NCBI RefSeq assembly: GCF_018476885.1 | Contig: NZ_JAHCVJ010000001.1 | Span: 248,001-312,000 of the forward strand | Origin: Geoanaerobacter pelophilus | Lineage (GTDB): Bacteria; Desulfobacterota; Desulfuromonadia; Geobacterales; DSM-12255 | DNA: 64,000 bases | Reading direction: 5' to 3' | Shown here: one piece after another, positions 1 through 10,312 of the stretch | How the letters are laid out: each line of letters starts with the position of its first letter | Numbering within the stretch: the first letter of the stretch is position 1 | Notes under the pieces: generated by a model | Database searches by the model: none | What the model saw: only the letters and a program-made list of their open reading frames with translations | What the model was told of the DNA's origin: nothing | Translations under genes and position numbers: made by a program

Positions 1-70
1 AACTGGATTGGAAACTCTGGCCGCTACTTTAAAATAAGCATATTAACTATCACTTATATATCATTAAATG

Positions 71-985
71 TCAATACAGCGTTTTTCTTTGCGTAAGTTG
101 CCTATCTGCTCGGTATTTCCTGACAAATCCTACCGGATGATACGAGAGCTTTGCTCCCCTCAAACCGGGCTCCCCAAGGTCTTGTTCCCGGTTGACATAA
201 CTGCAGTCGGTAAACAGCAACCTGTTGAATTCCCTGTCTACAAGTTGTGACACCCCTTCCATGAACGGATCGGATTTTTCAAAGTGGCAAACTGAAGTTG
301 TTGTATTTAAACGCTCCCCCAGGGCAAAGGCTCTTAATCTGCCGTCAGCAAGTACCACCACCCCTTCAAGCCCCAGTTGCCCGGCCAGCCTCAAAGCCTC
401 AGCAGTGGCATCCACTTCCAGTAGCGAAGAGCGAGATGCTTCCGCACCTCTTACCCGTTGCCACTCTGCCAGCAGTTCAAGACAGCCTACAATGAATTCA
501 TCCCTGAAAATTTCGACAAGGTAATCATGGCGACTGGTAAAGTAGTTTATCCGGTTTTTCTTCTTGTGGTACCGATTCCCGGGCAACTCCGCCAGATCGC
601 TCCTAAGGTAAAGGTAATCGAAGGCATCACGGTCTTCGGAAACCAGAAGCCCTTCATCCTGAAGATAGCGCTCAACAAAAGCGTCGTCAGCACCGTAAAG
701 GGTCATTCCTGCATCGAACAGAACCTGGAGTGCACCTCTTATATCTCCAGACATAGGCGGCAGAAAACGGGGCTCTCCATCATACCCCTTTCCTAGAATG
801 ACCAAAGATTCGTCAATCATGGTCAGACGATAGTCATGCGCTATTCTAAAGAGATAAAGCCCGGCGAATGTCAATTCAGACACCTGTGGTTGAAGATCAG
901 TAAATAACCGGTCAAGAAGAGACTTATCAGAAAGCTCAAGAGGCCTGTCAACAGGAAATTCGGGGATGAGGGATTTAGTATCCAT
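71..985 (-). CDS. DUF2156 (phosphatidylglycerol lysyltransferase C-terminal-like) protein
   Basis: This 304-residue soluble protein has the signature of the DUF2156 / LPG-synthetase C-terminal family, a GNAT-like fold. The clearest piece is the basic motif LPGNRYHKKKNRINYF at residues 134-149, followed by a hydrophobic beta-strand region (LEGVVVLADGRLRAFALGE) expected of the acyltransferase core. It has no membrane segments, unlike true MprF lysyltransferases, so it is the stand-alone form common in anaerobic bacteria. Its substrate is unknown. It is transcribed leftward and alone. The ribosome-binding site before the ATG is weak, so the start is likely but not certain. Confidence 0.75.
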   Translation of the reverse strand: MDTKSLIPEFPVDRPLELSDKSLLDRLFTDLQPQVSELTFAGLYLFRIAHDYRLTMIDESLVILGKGYDGEPRFLPPMSGDIRGALQVLFDAGMTLYGADDAFVERYLQDEGLLVSEDRDAFDYLYLRSDLAELPGNRYHKKKNRINYFTSRHDYLVEIFRDEFIVGCLELLAEWQRVRGAEASRSSLLEVDATAEALRLAGQLGLEGVVVLADGRLRAFALGERLNTTTSVCHFEKSDPFMEGVSQLVDREFNRLLFTDCSYVNREQDLGEPGLRGAKLSYHPVGFVRKYRADRQLTQRKTLY

Positions 986-1089
986 AGCGTAAGTATATCC
1001 ATGCTAAATGAGTTTGGAAAGTGCGGCTGCTTGAAAATGCAACATCTAACGATACATTATTCTGAATGAGAATCTCAGAAGGAGCAATT

Positions 1090-1413
1090 ATGAAGCAAAT
1101 CCTGCCATGCATCATTCTTGTTGCATTCACCTCGGTCGAGTGCGAGGCAATTAACGGTAAACAGCTCCCCTCGCCGCCGCCAGCACCTGAGAAGAAAAAT
1201 GCAAAACCACACTCAGCGTTAAAGTATAAAAAGAAAAGAATCTCCAGACAGGAAATCGAAAGACTAAGAAAACAATCTGAAAAGGAAGGGAAGCGCCAGG
1301 GGATAGAAGCCCGACGACGAGAATACCAACAAATGCAGAAAGCTAGAGAGCAAGGGATGAAACAGATGCAGGAGGAGATTCTAAAACAACAACGCACAAA
1401 AGATCATCAGTAG
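1090..1413 (+). CDS. Small secreted, highly basic coiled-coil protein
   Basis: The 107-residue product starts at the ATG preceded by AGAAGGAGCAATT; an in-frame upstream ATG at 1066 lacks a good ribosome-binding site. Residues 1-18 form a signal peptide-like stretch (MKQILPCIILVAFTSVEC), possibly with a lipoprotein-type Cys. A Pro-rich patch (SPPPAPEKK) follows, then a long charged Lys/Arg/Glu/Gln helix likely to be a coiled coil to the end. I recognise no family. It stands alone and converges on the lipoprotein gene downstream. Confidence 0.55.
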   Translation: MKQILPCIILVAFTSVECEAINGKQLPSPPPAPEKKNAKPHSALKYKKKRISRQEIERLRKQSEKEGKRQGIEARRREYQQMQKAREQGMKQMQEEILKQQRTKDHQ

Positions 1414-1423
1414 TAACGAAAAA

Positions 1424-1452
1424 CACAGGCGAAGCAAAAAGCCCCGCCTGTG
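1424..1452 (-). terminator. Intrinsic terminator of the large lipoprotein gene
   Basis: CACAGGCG (1424-1431) pairs perfectly with CGCCTGTG (1445-1452). Read leftward, the stem is followed by a run of five T, so it terminates the leftward gene ending at 1475. It may also stop the small rightward gene. Confidence 0.7.
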
Positions 1453-1474
1453 CATTCTAACAATTCGTTATCGT

Positions 1475-3865
1475 TTACTGCAGCACTCCTCCTATGACCG
1501 CAGGTGCAGCCTTAACGGCATTCTGCCGGGTTGTAGTTGCATTCCTGAGCCCCAATGCCGGATCGACCCAACCAGCTGCGACTATTGAAGCCGGAAGGGT
1601 ATAAGAGGTATAAGCCAGCCCTGCCCCAGTGCAGTTCGTTAGAGCAACGCCTATCATCCTCTGTGATACGTCCAGAGGCTTGACCAGGTATTCAGTCGTA
1701 CCATTGACAACCTTGTCACCTAGCTTGATATAGAACTGCGGCACCCACCTGACATCCCGGCTGTTGGTGCATGTAACATCCGCACCGGTGTTTGCATTTA
1801 CACACTTACCTGGAATACCGTTAAGTTGGCCAAAGCCAGAGTAATCCAAGGAGTAGTTCGGGCCTGCGCCTGTCTGAGACTTGTCGTAGGTTACCCTTAG
1901 AGGCTGTTCGAACGCCTCGAATGTACCATCACTCTTCTTTAGCGCCGTCAGTTTGTTCCAGTTGTTGGAGCCGGTCTCCCAAGTATAGTAAACAGCCAGA
2001 TTACCGGTCTGCCAGCCACAGGTTGCTGCCGTTGTGCCGCCCATACCATTAGGCATGTTACAGGCGAGTGCATCAAGATTGGTGGCATCAGTCGGGTCAA
2101 AGAGCGGACCGCTGTTGACCCCCCACTGGTTGCTGGCATCAAGGGTCGTTGCAACCACTGGAGCCCCTGAAGACTTGAGCACCATGTTCGTGCTGTCGAA
2201 GGTGTAGCTTTTTGCATTATCAGTGATCACGTTCTGGCTTGGTGCAGAGGCGACAAACATGTTACCCATTGCAAAAAATGGATTTGAGGTGGTTACGGTC
2301 GCCGGGTTGGGGCAGTTCTGAAAACAGGCGAGCGACGCAGGTATCGTTTCTCCAGGCATCACGACGTTTTCTACATAGTAGACAACATTGTTTGCATCGT
2401 TGGGAGCAGTGCAGTTCTGTGTCGGCGGCACACCAGGTCCGTCGCCTGACATGGTGCAGCTCAATTTAACGCGAACTTGGCCACCCAGCGATTCTGACCA
2501 GAAATTGAGTTCATTGAACTGCAGGGACGAGGTATTGAGATTGGAACTTGCGGTGTCTTCCCAGAAACATTGATTGTTGCTGCAGTTCATCTGCTGCTTC
2601 AGAACGAAATTGCTGCCGTTCCATTCGTAACGCTTATTAGTACCCCCTTCGAAGGAGTCTAGAGGTATTCCTTTTATCATCCCGAGTGTGGTGCCTTTCT
2701 TGATATGCTTCTTCAGCTTGCCGTCTTTTTTGAAGAGAGTATATGCGGTCTCTGTTGTGGTAGGCCCGTATTCCTGCTTGAATATCTGGGCGCCATCGGC
2801 AGGGTTCACATTTTCAGAAAAATTGATTCCCCAGTAACCGACAAAACCGAAATAATCCGTTCCGCCTGCCGAATACTTTACCGGAAATCCGCCTTTGCGA
2901 TCGATGCGGTCACCACTGGCAACGTCATACAGGCCGTAACGCCATACCGATCTTTCAAAATTGGTTCTATCCATGCAAAATTCTGCATTATTTGATTTGT
3001 TTTTACGCATAAAAAAGTTGTCGTTGAAAGCAAAATCAAATTCAAACGCATCGTTAGCATTCGTTGATTTGACAGAACCACTGCCATCAGTCTTGTTGAG
3101 CTTTGCTACCCGCGACTCGGCACCAAAACCGTAATTTCCTTCTTCATAAAAACTTAATTCCACCTTGCCCGTAGCAGTGTTAGTTTGAGCGCCAATAGTT
3201 CCTTTCATGAATGGGTTTGCCGTATCTTCTACCCCAGCAACGATCGGGTAACCAATGAAGCTCATTGTGAATTCGCCATAGGGGTTTGTCGTATCTGCTG
3301 ACTTAGAGACAGTGAACTTGGCGTGGATCATCTGCTTCTGGCCTTGCTCACTCTGTTCGACCCAAACCTGGGCAATTTGTGGGGAATTATTATCGGCGCG
3401 GGTGACATCAAGGATGAAGGTTTGATAATCAGGTACCTCGCCAGCAGAGGTGCCTTGTTGCTGGCTGGAAGCACCGCTGTTGGCGGCATCTCCCTTACTG
3501 GAAGAACAGAGCTTCTTGTCTACCAGAGCCTTGTAAGGTCCCTTGTTCAGCATAGCGTCATACTTGGTCTGACTTACCATGCAGAGTATCTCGTTAACCG
3601 TCCCCAAAGCGTCAGCAGCCCGTTCATCTACATATACGTTAGTTTTGTCGGTGTAGTAAGCTGCCGTCGTCGGAATTACCCCTGGCAAAGCAAGTGGCAT
3701 TACCTTACCAGTAACTGTCGAGTCGGCCTTTGCGTCAACTACGCTCACGCTTCCTGCAACTGTCAGTGCAGTCGCACTGCCGCCGCCTCCACTCCCGCCG
3801 CCTCCACACCCTGCCAAACCTGCAAGAGCAAACATTACACAAGCAGCCCGCAATTCCTTCTTCAT
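1475..3865 (-). CDS. Large secreted lipoprotein with Gly-Ser linker, unknown function
   Basis: A 796-residue product. The ATG at 3865 was chosen because AAGGAGGA lies just upstream and a lipoprotein signal follows (MKKELRAACVMFALAGLAGC, lipobox LAGC). Immediately after the lipidated Cys is a flexible GGGGSGGGGS spacer, then about 760 residues with many Thr, Asn, Ser and paired Cys. It is probably a beta-rich globular domain held away from the outer membrane. I do not recognise the family. An in-frame extension to 3928 has no good start. It is a single-gene unit with its own terminator. Confidence 0.7.
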   Translation of the reverse strand: MKKELRAACVMFALAGLAGCGGGGSGGGGSATALTVAGSVSVVDAKADSTVTGKVMPLALPGVIPTTAAYYTDKTNVYVDERAADALGTVNEILCMVSQTKYDAMLNKGPYKALVDKKLCSSSKGDAANSGASSQQQGTSAGEVPDYQTFILDVTRADNNSPQIAQVWVEQSEQGQKQMIHAKFTVSKSADTTNPYGEFTMSFIGYPIVAGVEDTANPFMKGTIGAQTNTATGKVELSFYEEGNYGFGAESRVAKLNKTDGSGSVKSTNANDAFEFDFAFNDNFFMRKNKSNNAEFCMDRTNFERSVWRYGLYDVASGDRIDRKGGFPVKYSAGGTDYFGFVGYWGINFSENVNPADGAQIFKQEYGPTTTETAYTLFKKDGKLKKHIKKGTTLGMIKGIPLDSFEGGTNKRYEWNGSNFVLKQQMNCSNNQCFWEDTASSNLNTSSLQFNELNFWSESLGGQVRVKLSCTMSGDGPGVPPTQNCTAPNDANNVVYYVENVVMPGETIPASLACFQNCPNPATVTTSNPFFAMGNMFVASAPSQNVITDNAKSYTFDSTNMVLKSSGAPVVATTLDASNQWGVNSGPLFDPTDATNLDALACNMPNGMGGTTAATCGWQTGNLAVYYTWETGSNNWNKLTALKKSDGTFEAFEQPLRVTYDKSQTGAGPNYSLDYSGFGQLNGIPGKCVNANTGADVTCTNSRDVRWVPQFYIKLGDKVVNGTTEYLVKPLDVSQRMIGVALTNCTGAGLAYTSYTLPASIVAAGWVDPALGLRNATTTRQNAVKAAPAVIGGVLQ

Positions 3866-4028
3866 ACACTCCTCCTTGTAGCTCGATGCTGCCGTAAACA
3901 CTTTAGGCAAAACGGAACATGAGCCCACTAAATTTTCAGTTAGGTGAGGTATCTGTGTTTATCGGAGTATAGCCCGCGGGACTTTAACTGTTTTTAATGT
4001 CCAACAATTGAGCAACATGCCAATAGAT

Positions 4029-4895
4029 TCAAAGGTGGTTGAGAGCATAGCGCTCAATAATCCATCGCGCGATGCTTCGATATGGAGGGAATGAAACCGG
4101 CAGAGTCTGTCGAGTAAACCAGCGGGCATCAGCAATTTCTGCAACATCCGGAACAACCTCTCCCCCCGCGTAATCAGCTACAAACCCGGCCATAAGCTGG
4201 CTGGGGAAGGGCCAGCACTGGCTGCCGACATATTGCACATTAGTGATGTCAACCCCTGTTTCTTCTTTAACTTCACGAACCGCGCACTCTTCCAGTGATT
4301 CGCCGAAGTCAAGAAAACCGGCCACGAGGCTGTAACGCCCTTCTCCCCATTCCGGCTTTCTGATCAGTAGAAACTCATCACCTCTTCTTATCAGGACAAT
4401 CGCGCAAGGATGCACAGCGGGATAACGTTCATGGGAGCAGGACAGGCAACGTTTCCCCCAGGTACCGACAAGATACGCCATCTCACCTCCGCATTTGGCG
4501 CAGCGCCTGCTAATACTATCCCAGTAAAGTACCTGCTGGCTGAGTCCGCCGATAGTGAGGAGACTATCATCAAGTCGTTCCTCTACTGCATTGAAAGGTT
4601 CTGCGAACAAAAGCGGTTCAAGCGTTGAATCCTTGCCAATTCTGACTGCATAAAGCGGCTCGCCGAACCAACTCCCAAGAAAAAGGCTGTTGCTGACGGT
4701 TACTCCCCAACTGTCAGGAAGAGTGCGGAGCAGAGAATAATTCTTTTGAACATCTTCGACCACAAGGGAATTAGCTGTCACAACTGCATACCAAGGTCTG
4801 CCTTCAGGAATAGGTGCACCCGGAACCCCTCTGACAAAGCATGACTCGATGGCTCTGCTATTGAAAGGCAAATTTGCGGCTAAAGGATAACGCAT
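4029..4895 (-). CDS. nudC: NAD(+)/NADH pyrophosphatase NudC
   Basis: This 288-residue Nudix hydrolase cleaves NAD(H) to NMN(H) and AMP and, in characterised relatives, removes NAD caps from RNA. A zinc ribbon uses Cys132, Cys135, Cys150 and Cys153. The Nudix box at 193-215 is complete (G-x5-E-x7-REVKEETGV). The NudC-specific motif after the box is present as SQCWPFPSQLM (225-235), with Cys where most members have Pro. Length and order match the family. It precedes cheW leftward, but a link between them is not evident. Confidence 0.93.
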   Translation of the reverse strand: MRYPLAANLPFNSRAIESCFVRGVPGAPIPEGRPWYAVVTANSLVVEDVQKNYSLLRTLPDSWGVTVSNSLFLGSWFGEPLYAVRIGKDSTLEPLLFAEPFNAVEERLDDSLLTIGGLSQQVLYWDSISRRCAKCGGEMAYLVGTWGKRCLSCSHERYPAVHPCAIVLIRRGDEFLLIRKPEWGEGRYSLVAGFLDFGESLEECAVREVKEETGVDITNVQYVGSQCWPFPSQLMAGFVADYAGGEVVPDVAEIADARWFTRQTLPVSFPPYRSIARWIIERYALNHL

Positions 4896-4963
4896 TTGTG
4901 AACTCCAAAGAGAAAGGCGACCATAGGCCGCCTCTCATTAATAGCTAATGATCGAAACCAGGA

Positions 4964-5470
4964 TCAGGCAGCGTCCGCCAATTGGTTAAACTCTTCTTCC
5001 TTGAACATCTTCTCCAGGTCAAGCAGTATCAGCAGCCGATCGCCGGAACGCCCGACCCCCATGAGACACTCTGATTCAAACCCCTTGATCACATCAGGAG
5101 TTGGCGATATCTGATCAGGAGAGAGTTTCATAACATGTGACACCTTGTCAACTACAAGTCCGACAGTGATGCGCCCAAAAGAAACCACGACAATCCTCCG
5201 ATTTTGTTCATTAAGATTATCGCTGAAAGGGAGATGCATCCGCTTTCTGAAGTCGATTATCGGAATAATCTTGCCACGCAGGTTGATGACTCCTTCGACA
5301 AAGTCAGGTGAGTTCGGCATCAAGGTGATCTCAACCATCCGGATAATTTCCTGAACCTTCAGGATATCCACGCAAAACTCCTCGGTACCAACGGTAAACC
5401 CGACCATATGAAGTGAATCACTGCTAGCCCTGCCATTTGAAACTACCTGTGTAGAAACGTCATATGCCAT
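4964..5470 (-). CDS. cheW: CheW chemotaxis coupling protein
   Basis: A 168-residue cytoplasmic adaptor that couples chemoreceptors to the CheA kinase. The CheW beta-barrel is read across nearly the whole protein, with conserved pieces such as FCVDILKVQEIIR, GVINLRGKIIPIIDFR and GLVVDKVSHV. It has a GGAGG site just before the ATG. It is the last gene of a leftward cluster with two chemoreceptor genes, so it probably serves them. No cheA sits in this cluster; the window's cheA is 30 kb away with another receptor. Confidence 0.93.
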   Translation of the reverse strand: MAYDVSTQVVSNGRASSDSLHMVGFTVGTEEFCVDILKVQEIIRMVEITLMPNSPDFVEGVINLRGKIIPIIDFRKRMHLPFSDNLNEQNRRIVVVSFGRITVGLVVDKVSHVMKLSPDQISPTPDVIKGFESECLMGVGRSGDRLLILLDLEKMFKEEEFNQLADAA

Positions 5471-5565
5471 GGGTTACCTCCGATTATTCAGTTTCAATAA
5501 TTATTAGATAGATTCGAATAAGTTAGTCAATGTTTCGACTGAAAATCATGAAACTTGAGAAAATT

Positions 5566-7212
5566 CTATACTCTGAACTGGCTTACCAGCCTTGAAAGTT
5601 CTTCAGCCAGTGAAGAAAGCTGGTTTGCAGCGATAACCGACTCCTGGGCACCACGAGCCGTGTGCTGCACAACATCGTTTATCTGCTGGATATTGCTACT
5701 TATTTCACTAGTTGTCGCTGTTTGCTCTTCGGCAGCGGTTGCAATCTGCTCAACTTGCATATTAACCGAGTTTATCTGATCAAGGATTGATTGCAACGCC
5801 TCACCTGATTTAGACGCTTCCATCGTGCCGCTTTCAACCTCGCGTACCCCCTCTTCCATAGCCGCGACCGCGCTCTTGGTCTCGCTCTGGATAGCTTTGA
5901 TCATCTCTCCGATCTCTCGGGTCGCCTTGGTGGTTCTTTCGGCAAGCGCCCTTACTTCGTCGGCAACTACCGCAAATCCGCGGCCCTGCTCTCCGGCGCG
6001 GGCTGCTTCAATTGCCGCATTAAGCGCCAGAAGGTTGGTCTGGTCAGCAATGTCCTGAATAGTGCCGATAATCTCGCCGATCTGATCGCTCCTCGCGCCA
6101 AGGGTTTCGACAGTTCGCGCTGTATCATTCACCCGACCGGCAATCCTGCTCATGACCTGGACGGTGGTGTCTACCACAGCAGATCCTGCCTGGGCAGCAA
6201 GGCTGGCTTGCCCGGCACCGGCCGCAGCAGCGTGGCAATTTTGGGCGATATCGCCGCTGGTAGCCGACATCTCCTCGCTTGCAGTGGCAACAGTACCTGC
6301 CTGAGCGGCCATCTCTTCGGCGCCACTCGCCATTTCAGCGGCAGTAGCATGCAGTTCTGTAGCAGAAGATGCAACTTTCTCACTATTACTCGCCACCATC
6401 GATATGATTTCATTCAGTTTTTCAGCTGTTATGTTGACTTCCTCTGCCAGCATTCCCATTTCATCCTTGCTCTTTATATCAGACCGAGCAGTGAGGTTGC
6501 CGGAAGCAACCTGCTGAAGTGTCTCGAATACCGCCTGAAGCGGTCGGGAGACAGAGTTTGCGATCAGGTTACCAAAGCCGAGAGCAAGAATGACTATAAT
6601 GGATATTGAAACTATAAATATGAGACGCGAGCTTTTGTAACTGGCAGCATCACGTGCAAACATTTCCTCGCCTAGTTTTACATTCGAATCAACCAGTTCA
6701 GCGACTGCCGCTGCAGGTTTAGTGTAAATCGGAGCTACTGTTGAGGTCGCGAACTTCAAAGCCTCCTCAATGGCAGCAGCGTTACCAGAGATATGTGCAG
6801 CCTTTGCCATATCTCCAAGTTTGGTCCCTTCAGTCACATAAGACTCAAAACCTTCACGGAATGCCTTTAACTTCTCCTTCTCTGAGGTGTCCAAGTCGGC
6901 CTTCTCGAACTGAGCGAGTTTCCCTTTGATGCTTTCGATCTGTGCCGCAAAGTCCTTCGCTTTTTCATCGATCTTTGCCGGGTCTTTGAGCGCCAGCATG
7001 TACACAAGATCAAGCCGCATGGCAAGGAAATGGTTCTTTACATCCTGAAGTAGTGCTACATGCTTGATACCCTGCGCCAGTTCTCCTTGATCAAGGCTCA
7101 TCTTGTGCATGTTGGCAATGCCGAAGAAACCTACCGCGGCAAGGCCAAAACAACCGGCAACCACAAGAATCATTATTTTCATTTTCACCTGCAGATCTGC
7201 CCAAAAATCCAT
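5566..7212 (-). CDS. Methyl-accepting chemotaxis protein (4HB-type sensor)
   Basis: A 548-residue chemoreceptor. Residues about 10-32 form the first membrane helix. A roughly 160-residue all-helical periplasmic sensor of the four-helix-bundle type follows, then a second membrane helix near 195-216, a HAMP domain to about 270, and a cytoplasmic signalling hairpin whose tip contains the invariant [19 protein letters not shown]. The ligand is unknown. Its signalling half is almost identical to that of the adjacent receptor at 7278-8915, while the sensors differ. Both are probably co-transcribed, followed by cheW. Confidence 0.93.
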   Translation of the reverse strand: MDFWADLQVKMKIMILVVAGCFGLAAVGFFGIANMHKMSLDQGELAQGIKHVALLQDVKNHFLAMRLDLVYMLALKDPAKIDEKAKDFAAQIESIKGKLAQFEKADLDTSEKEKLKAFREGFESYVTEGTKLGDMAKAAHISGNAAAIEEALKFATSTVAPIYTKPAAAVAELVDSNVKLGEEMFARDAASYKSSRLIFIVSISIIVILALGFGNLIANSVSRPLQAVFETLQQVASGNLTARSDIKSKDEMGMLAEEVNITAEKLNEIISMVASNSEKVASSATELHATAAEMASGAEEMAAQAGTVATASEEMSATSGDIAQNCHAAAAGAGQASLAAQAGSAVVDTTVQVMSRIAGRVNDTARTVETLGARSDQIGEIIGTIQDIADQTNLLALNAAIEAARAGEQGRGFAVVADEVRALAERTTKATREIGEMIKAIQSETKSAVAAMEEGVREVESGTMEASKSGEALQSILDQINSVNMQVEQIATAAEEQTATTSEISSNIQQINDVVQHTARGAQESVIAANQLSSLAEELSRLVSQFRV

Positions 7213-7277
7213 AAAAACCCCCTAGAAAATAAACAATAAACTCTTTTAATTTTGAGCAAATAGACTTTGCTAAACTT

Positions 7278-8915
7278 TTACAGTTTGAATTGCCCTACCA
7301 GCCGCTGAAGCTCTTCAGCAGTGCGAGCAAGTTGCCCGGCGGCTGATGCCGATTCCTGAGCCCCTTTAGCAGTCTCTTGAACAACCTGGGTGATCTGGTG
7401 AATATTGTTGCTTATTTCGCTGGTGGTTGCCGTCTGCTCTTCGGCTGCTGTCGCTACCTGGTTCACCTGCATCGTTACGGAGTTGATCTGCTCAAGTATC
7501 TCCTGCAGGGCATGACCGGACTTGGCTGCCTCGGCCGTCCCATTTTCAACTTCAATGACTCCTTCTTCCATGGCAGCAACAGCACCTTTGGTCTCTTGCT
7601 GGATCGCCTTAATCATCTCGCCGATTTCCCTGGTCGCCTTGGTGGTTCTTTCGGCAAGTGCCCTCACCTCGTCGGCGACTACTGCAAAGCCTCGCCCCTG
7701 TTCACCGGCGCGGGCTGCCTCAATCGCCGCATTAAGCGCCAGCAAGTTGGTCTGGTCGGCGATGTCCTGAATAGTGCCAATGATCGCACCGATCTGGTCG
7801 GAGCGCGAGCCAAGACTCTCAACAGAACGTGCAGTGTCGGTTACCCTTTCGGCAATCCGACTCATAACCTGCACCGTCTTTTCGACAACTTCTGAACCTG
7901 AAGATGCCGTTGCACTGGCCTTGAGCCCTCCCTCAGCTGCCATTTGACAGTTTTGGGCAATGTCGCCGCTGGTAGCAGACATCTGTTCAGCCGCAGTGGC
8001 CACTGTACCGGCCTGGGAAGCAACCTCCTCAGCACCAGTGGCTATCTGGTCAGCGGTTGACATTAATTGCGTAGATGCCGAAGCAACCAACGATGTATTA
8101 TTGGCAACCTTGGAAATTATCTCATGGAGACGTTCCATAAACTGATTAAAACCGCTGCAGATAACGCCAAGTTCATCTCTGCCGGTGTAGGCCAGCCGTT
8201 TGGTAAGATCCCCCTCGCCCTGAGCAATATCATTGACCATGAACTGGATTTCACCGAGTGGTTTCCTTATTGAGCGAATTATGAGAAAAACCTGTATGAC
8301 GGAGACCAGAAAAGCTATGACCACCATACCGGCAAGAACAGATTTGACTCCTTTGGCTGCGGCTTCAGCACTCTTCAAGTTTTCCTGCATTCGCTTGTCG
8401 ATCGATTCAGATAATTCACCAATCATCAGTTCGGCCTTTTGCATCTCTTCTTTTGATACTTCCATTTCTTTGTAGGCATCACTGACGTTCTTGATCGAAC
8501 CGCTCTTAATGCTATCTCGAGTCATCTCAAAAGCGCCGAGATACTCCTCCATGTTCTTTTTGATCGCTGCTACAGCTTCCTTGTCTTTCGGAGACTCAGA
8601 AAGCTTGAGAATAGCGTCAATGCGCTCGTTAAATAATTTGTGGGCGTCATCCCATTTCTTGCCATATTCTTCGACCTTGCTATTGTCGCCCAGATTTATA
8701 AACATATCCTTTTCGTATCTACGAAGCATGTTGATATTCGCCCTGGAACGCTGGGCATTCTCAACGAGCTGGCTCTCCCGGTTCCCTACCGTTTCGAGAT
8801 AATAGGAAAGCTTGTTCGTGCCCCAGAATCCCGCCACACCTACCACCACGAGAAATACAAGACTAAGAGCTGCACTGAGCGTCAATCTAGTGCTTATTTT
8901 CATCTGCGCGAACAT
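7278..8915 (-). CDS. Methyl-accepting chemotaxis protein, first gene of the cheW cluster
   Basis: A 545-residue receptor starting at the ATG at 8915, chosen because GGAGGAGATC precedes it. The longer reading to 9044 adds a segment without a start signal. It has a membrane helix near residues 12-32, an all-helical periplasmic sensor to about 185, a second membrane helix, HAMP and the standard signalling hairpin with [20 protein letters not shown] FliA-like promoter lies about 55 bases upstream. Its cytoplasmic region is near-identical to that of the next receptor, implying tandem duplication. Confidence 0.92.
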   Translation of the reverse strand: MFAQMKISTRLTLSAALSLVFLVVVGVAGFWGTNKLSYYLETVGNRESQLVENAQRSRANINMLRRYEKDMFINLGDNSKVEEYGKKWDDAHKLFNERIDAILKLSESPKDKEAVAAIKKNMEEYLGAFEMTRDSIKSGSIKNVSDAYKEMEVSKEEMQKAELMIGELSESIDKRMQENLKSAEAAAKGVKSVLAGMVVIAFLVSVIQVFLIIRSIRKPLGEIQFMVNDIAQGEGDLTKRLAYTGRDELGVICSGFNQFMERLHEIISKVANNTSLVASASTQLMSTADQIATGAEEVASQAGTVATAAEQMSATSGDIAQNCQMAAEGGLKASATASSGSEVVEKTVQVMSRIAERVTDTARSVESLGSRSDQIGAIIGTIQDIADQTNLLALNAAIEAARAGEQGRGFAVVADEVRALAERTTKATREIGEMIKAIQQETKGAVAAMEEGVIEVENGTAEAAKSGHALQEILEQINSVTMQVNQVATAAEEQTATTSEISNNIHQITQVVQETAKGAQESASAAGQLARTAEELQRLVGQFKL

Positions 8916-9234
8916 GATCTCCTCCATTTGACAAAATATATTACAAAGATGAAATAGTAGCTTTATTGTAACTATCGGAAAGGATGCCCACCTCTTGAAA
9001 AAAAAATAATTACCTACAATTTTGTGTACAAAAGTAAGCCTCATTATATTCGGTCAGCCCATGACACCAATTAAATTAATAATATCACATTATTGTTAAC
9101 AGAAGGACCTAACAGCAAAAAAACTGACATGCTCATAAAAGTATTATGTTTATTGAAGTTATGAAGTCTGTTTGCATTTCTGAATCGAATTCTATAGGAT
9201 TCTGTTCTTGAATATAGTTGAGGAGGAACAACCG
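8916..9234. other. Divergent intergenic region, AT-rich
   Basis: This 319-base gap separates the divergent chemoreceptor and aguA genes. It holds the FliA-like promoter described separately and the AGGAGG site for aguA at 9221-9226. I see no convincing sigma-70 or sigma-54 promoter for aguA, and no RNA gene. Confidence 0.5.
8972..8998 (-). promoter_or_regulatory. FliA (sigma-28)-like promoter of the chemoreceptor-cheW cluster
   Basis: On the minus strand: TCAAGAGG, 11 bases, TCCGATAG. The sigma-28 consensus is TAAAGTTT-N11-GCCGATAA, so six of eight -10 positions and the exact 11-base spacing match, while the -35 is partial. The same -10 core with the same spacing occurs before cheA at 37533-37559. 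Confidence 0.5.
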
Positions 9235-10266
9235 ATGGTCCGGAGAATGCCCGCAGAATGGGAAAAGCAAGATGGAGTTCTGATCGCTTGGCCTCACCCA
9301 GAAACAGATTGGCGCCCATTGCTTAATGAAGTAATACCTGTTTTTTGCAAAATATCCTCGTTAATAAGCCGCAAAGAAAAAATTCTTATTGTAACCCCCG
9401 AGCTGACCATAGTTGAAGAGCTCCTAATTAATGCTGGAGCCAACATGGCCAATGTGCGCCTCTATGAGTTTGACACCAATGACACCTGGACACGTGATTA
9501 CGGCCCGATAACCGTAATGGATCAGGCTGAGCCGACTCTACTCAATTTCGGTTTCAATGGCTGGGGCCTAAAATTCCCTGCATATCTCGACAACTGTATC
9601 ACCAGCCACTTATATGCGGCCGGGGCGTTCAGCGACTTGCCCTTGGATACTGTTGGCTTGATCCTGGAAGGAGGCAGTATCGAAAGTGATGGCAAAGGAA
9701 CTATTCTGACAACAACAGAATGTCTGATGAACCAGAACCGCAATCCTCATCTTTCCAGAGAAGAGATAGAAGAAAAACTCAGGCTTCTGCTCGGAGCTGA
9801 AAGATTTTTATGGCTGGAAAACGGCTATCTTGCCGGTGACGATACCGATTCCCACATCGACACCTTAGTCCGGTTTGCCTCCGAAGACACAATACTTTAT
9901 GTAGCTTGCGACAATCCGGATGACGAACACTTCGAGTCTCTTAGCGCCATGAGGGAGGAGCTTAAGGGGTTCAGAACGCGTGACAACAGGCCTTATCGCC
10001 TACTGCCACTTCCCTGGCCAAATGCAAAATATGATGAAGATGGCGAGCGGCTTCCTGCTACTTACGCCAACTTCCTGATTATTAATGACACGGTACTGGT
10101 TCCAACTTATCGTGATTTATCCGATGAGGTGGCACTTGATATAATTCGTCAGGCATTCCCTGACAGGAAAATCATCGGAATAGACTGTTTACCGCTGATT
10201 TATCAACACGGCTCGCTTCATTGTGTCACTATGCAGATGCCAAAAGGCACACTTTGCAAGGCTTAA
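9235..10266 (+). CDS. aguA: Agmatine deiminase
   Basis: A 343-residue enzyme of the peptidyl-arginine deiminase-type family that converts agmatine to N-carbamoylputrescine and ammonia. The start ATG follows AGGAGGAACAACCG; the upstream TTG at 9208 is unlikely. Family motifs seen are MPAEWEKQDGVLIAWPHPETDW at the N-terminus (substrate pocket), NDTWTRDYGPI, the LEGGSIESDGKG loop, the DDTDSHIDTLVRF metal/active-site region and the C-terminal nucleophile loop HGSLHCVTMQMP with the catalytic Cys. It sits directly before aguB, which completes the agmatine route to putrescine. Confidence 0.93.
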   Translation: MVRRMPAEWEKQDGVLIAWPHPETDWRPLLNEVIPVFCKISSLISRKEKILIVTPELTIVEELLINAGANMANVRLYEFDTNDTWTRDYGPITVMDQAEPTLLNFGFNGWGLKFPAYLDNCITSHLYAAGAFSDLPLDTVGLILEGGSIESDGKGTILTTTECLMNQNRNPHLSREEIEEKLRLLLGAERFLWLENGYLAGDDTDSHIDTLVRFASEDTILYVACDNPDDEHFESLSAMREELKGFRTRDNRPYRLLPLPWPNAKYDEDGERLPATYANFLIINDTVLVPTYRDLSDEVALDIIRQAFPDRKIIGIDCLPLIYQHGSLHCVTMQMPKGTLCKA

Positions 10267-10312
10267 GAATGTAAGCGCTTTAAAACTAGAGTTTTCCCGG
10301 AAGGAGTTTTTT

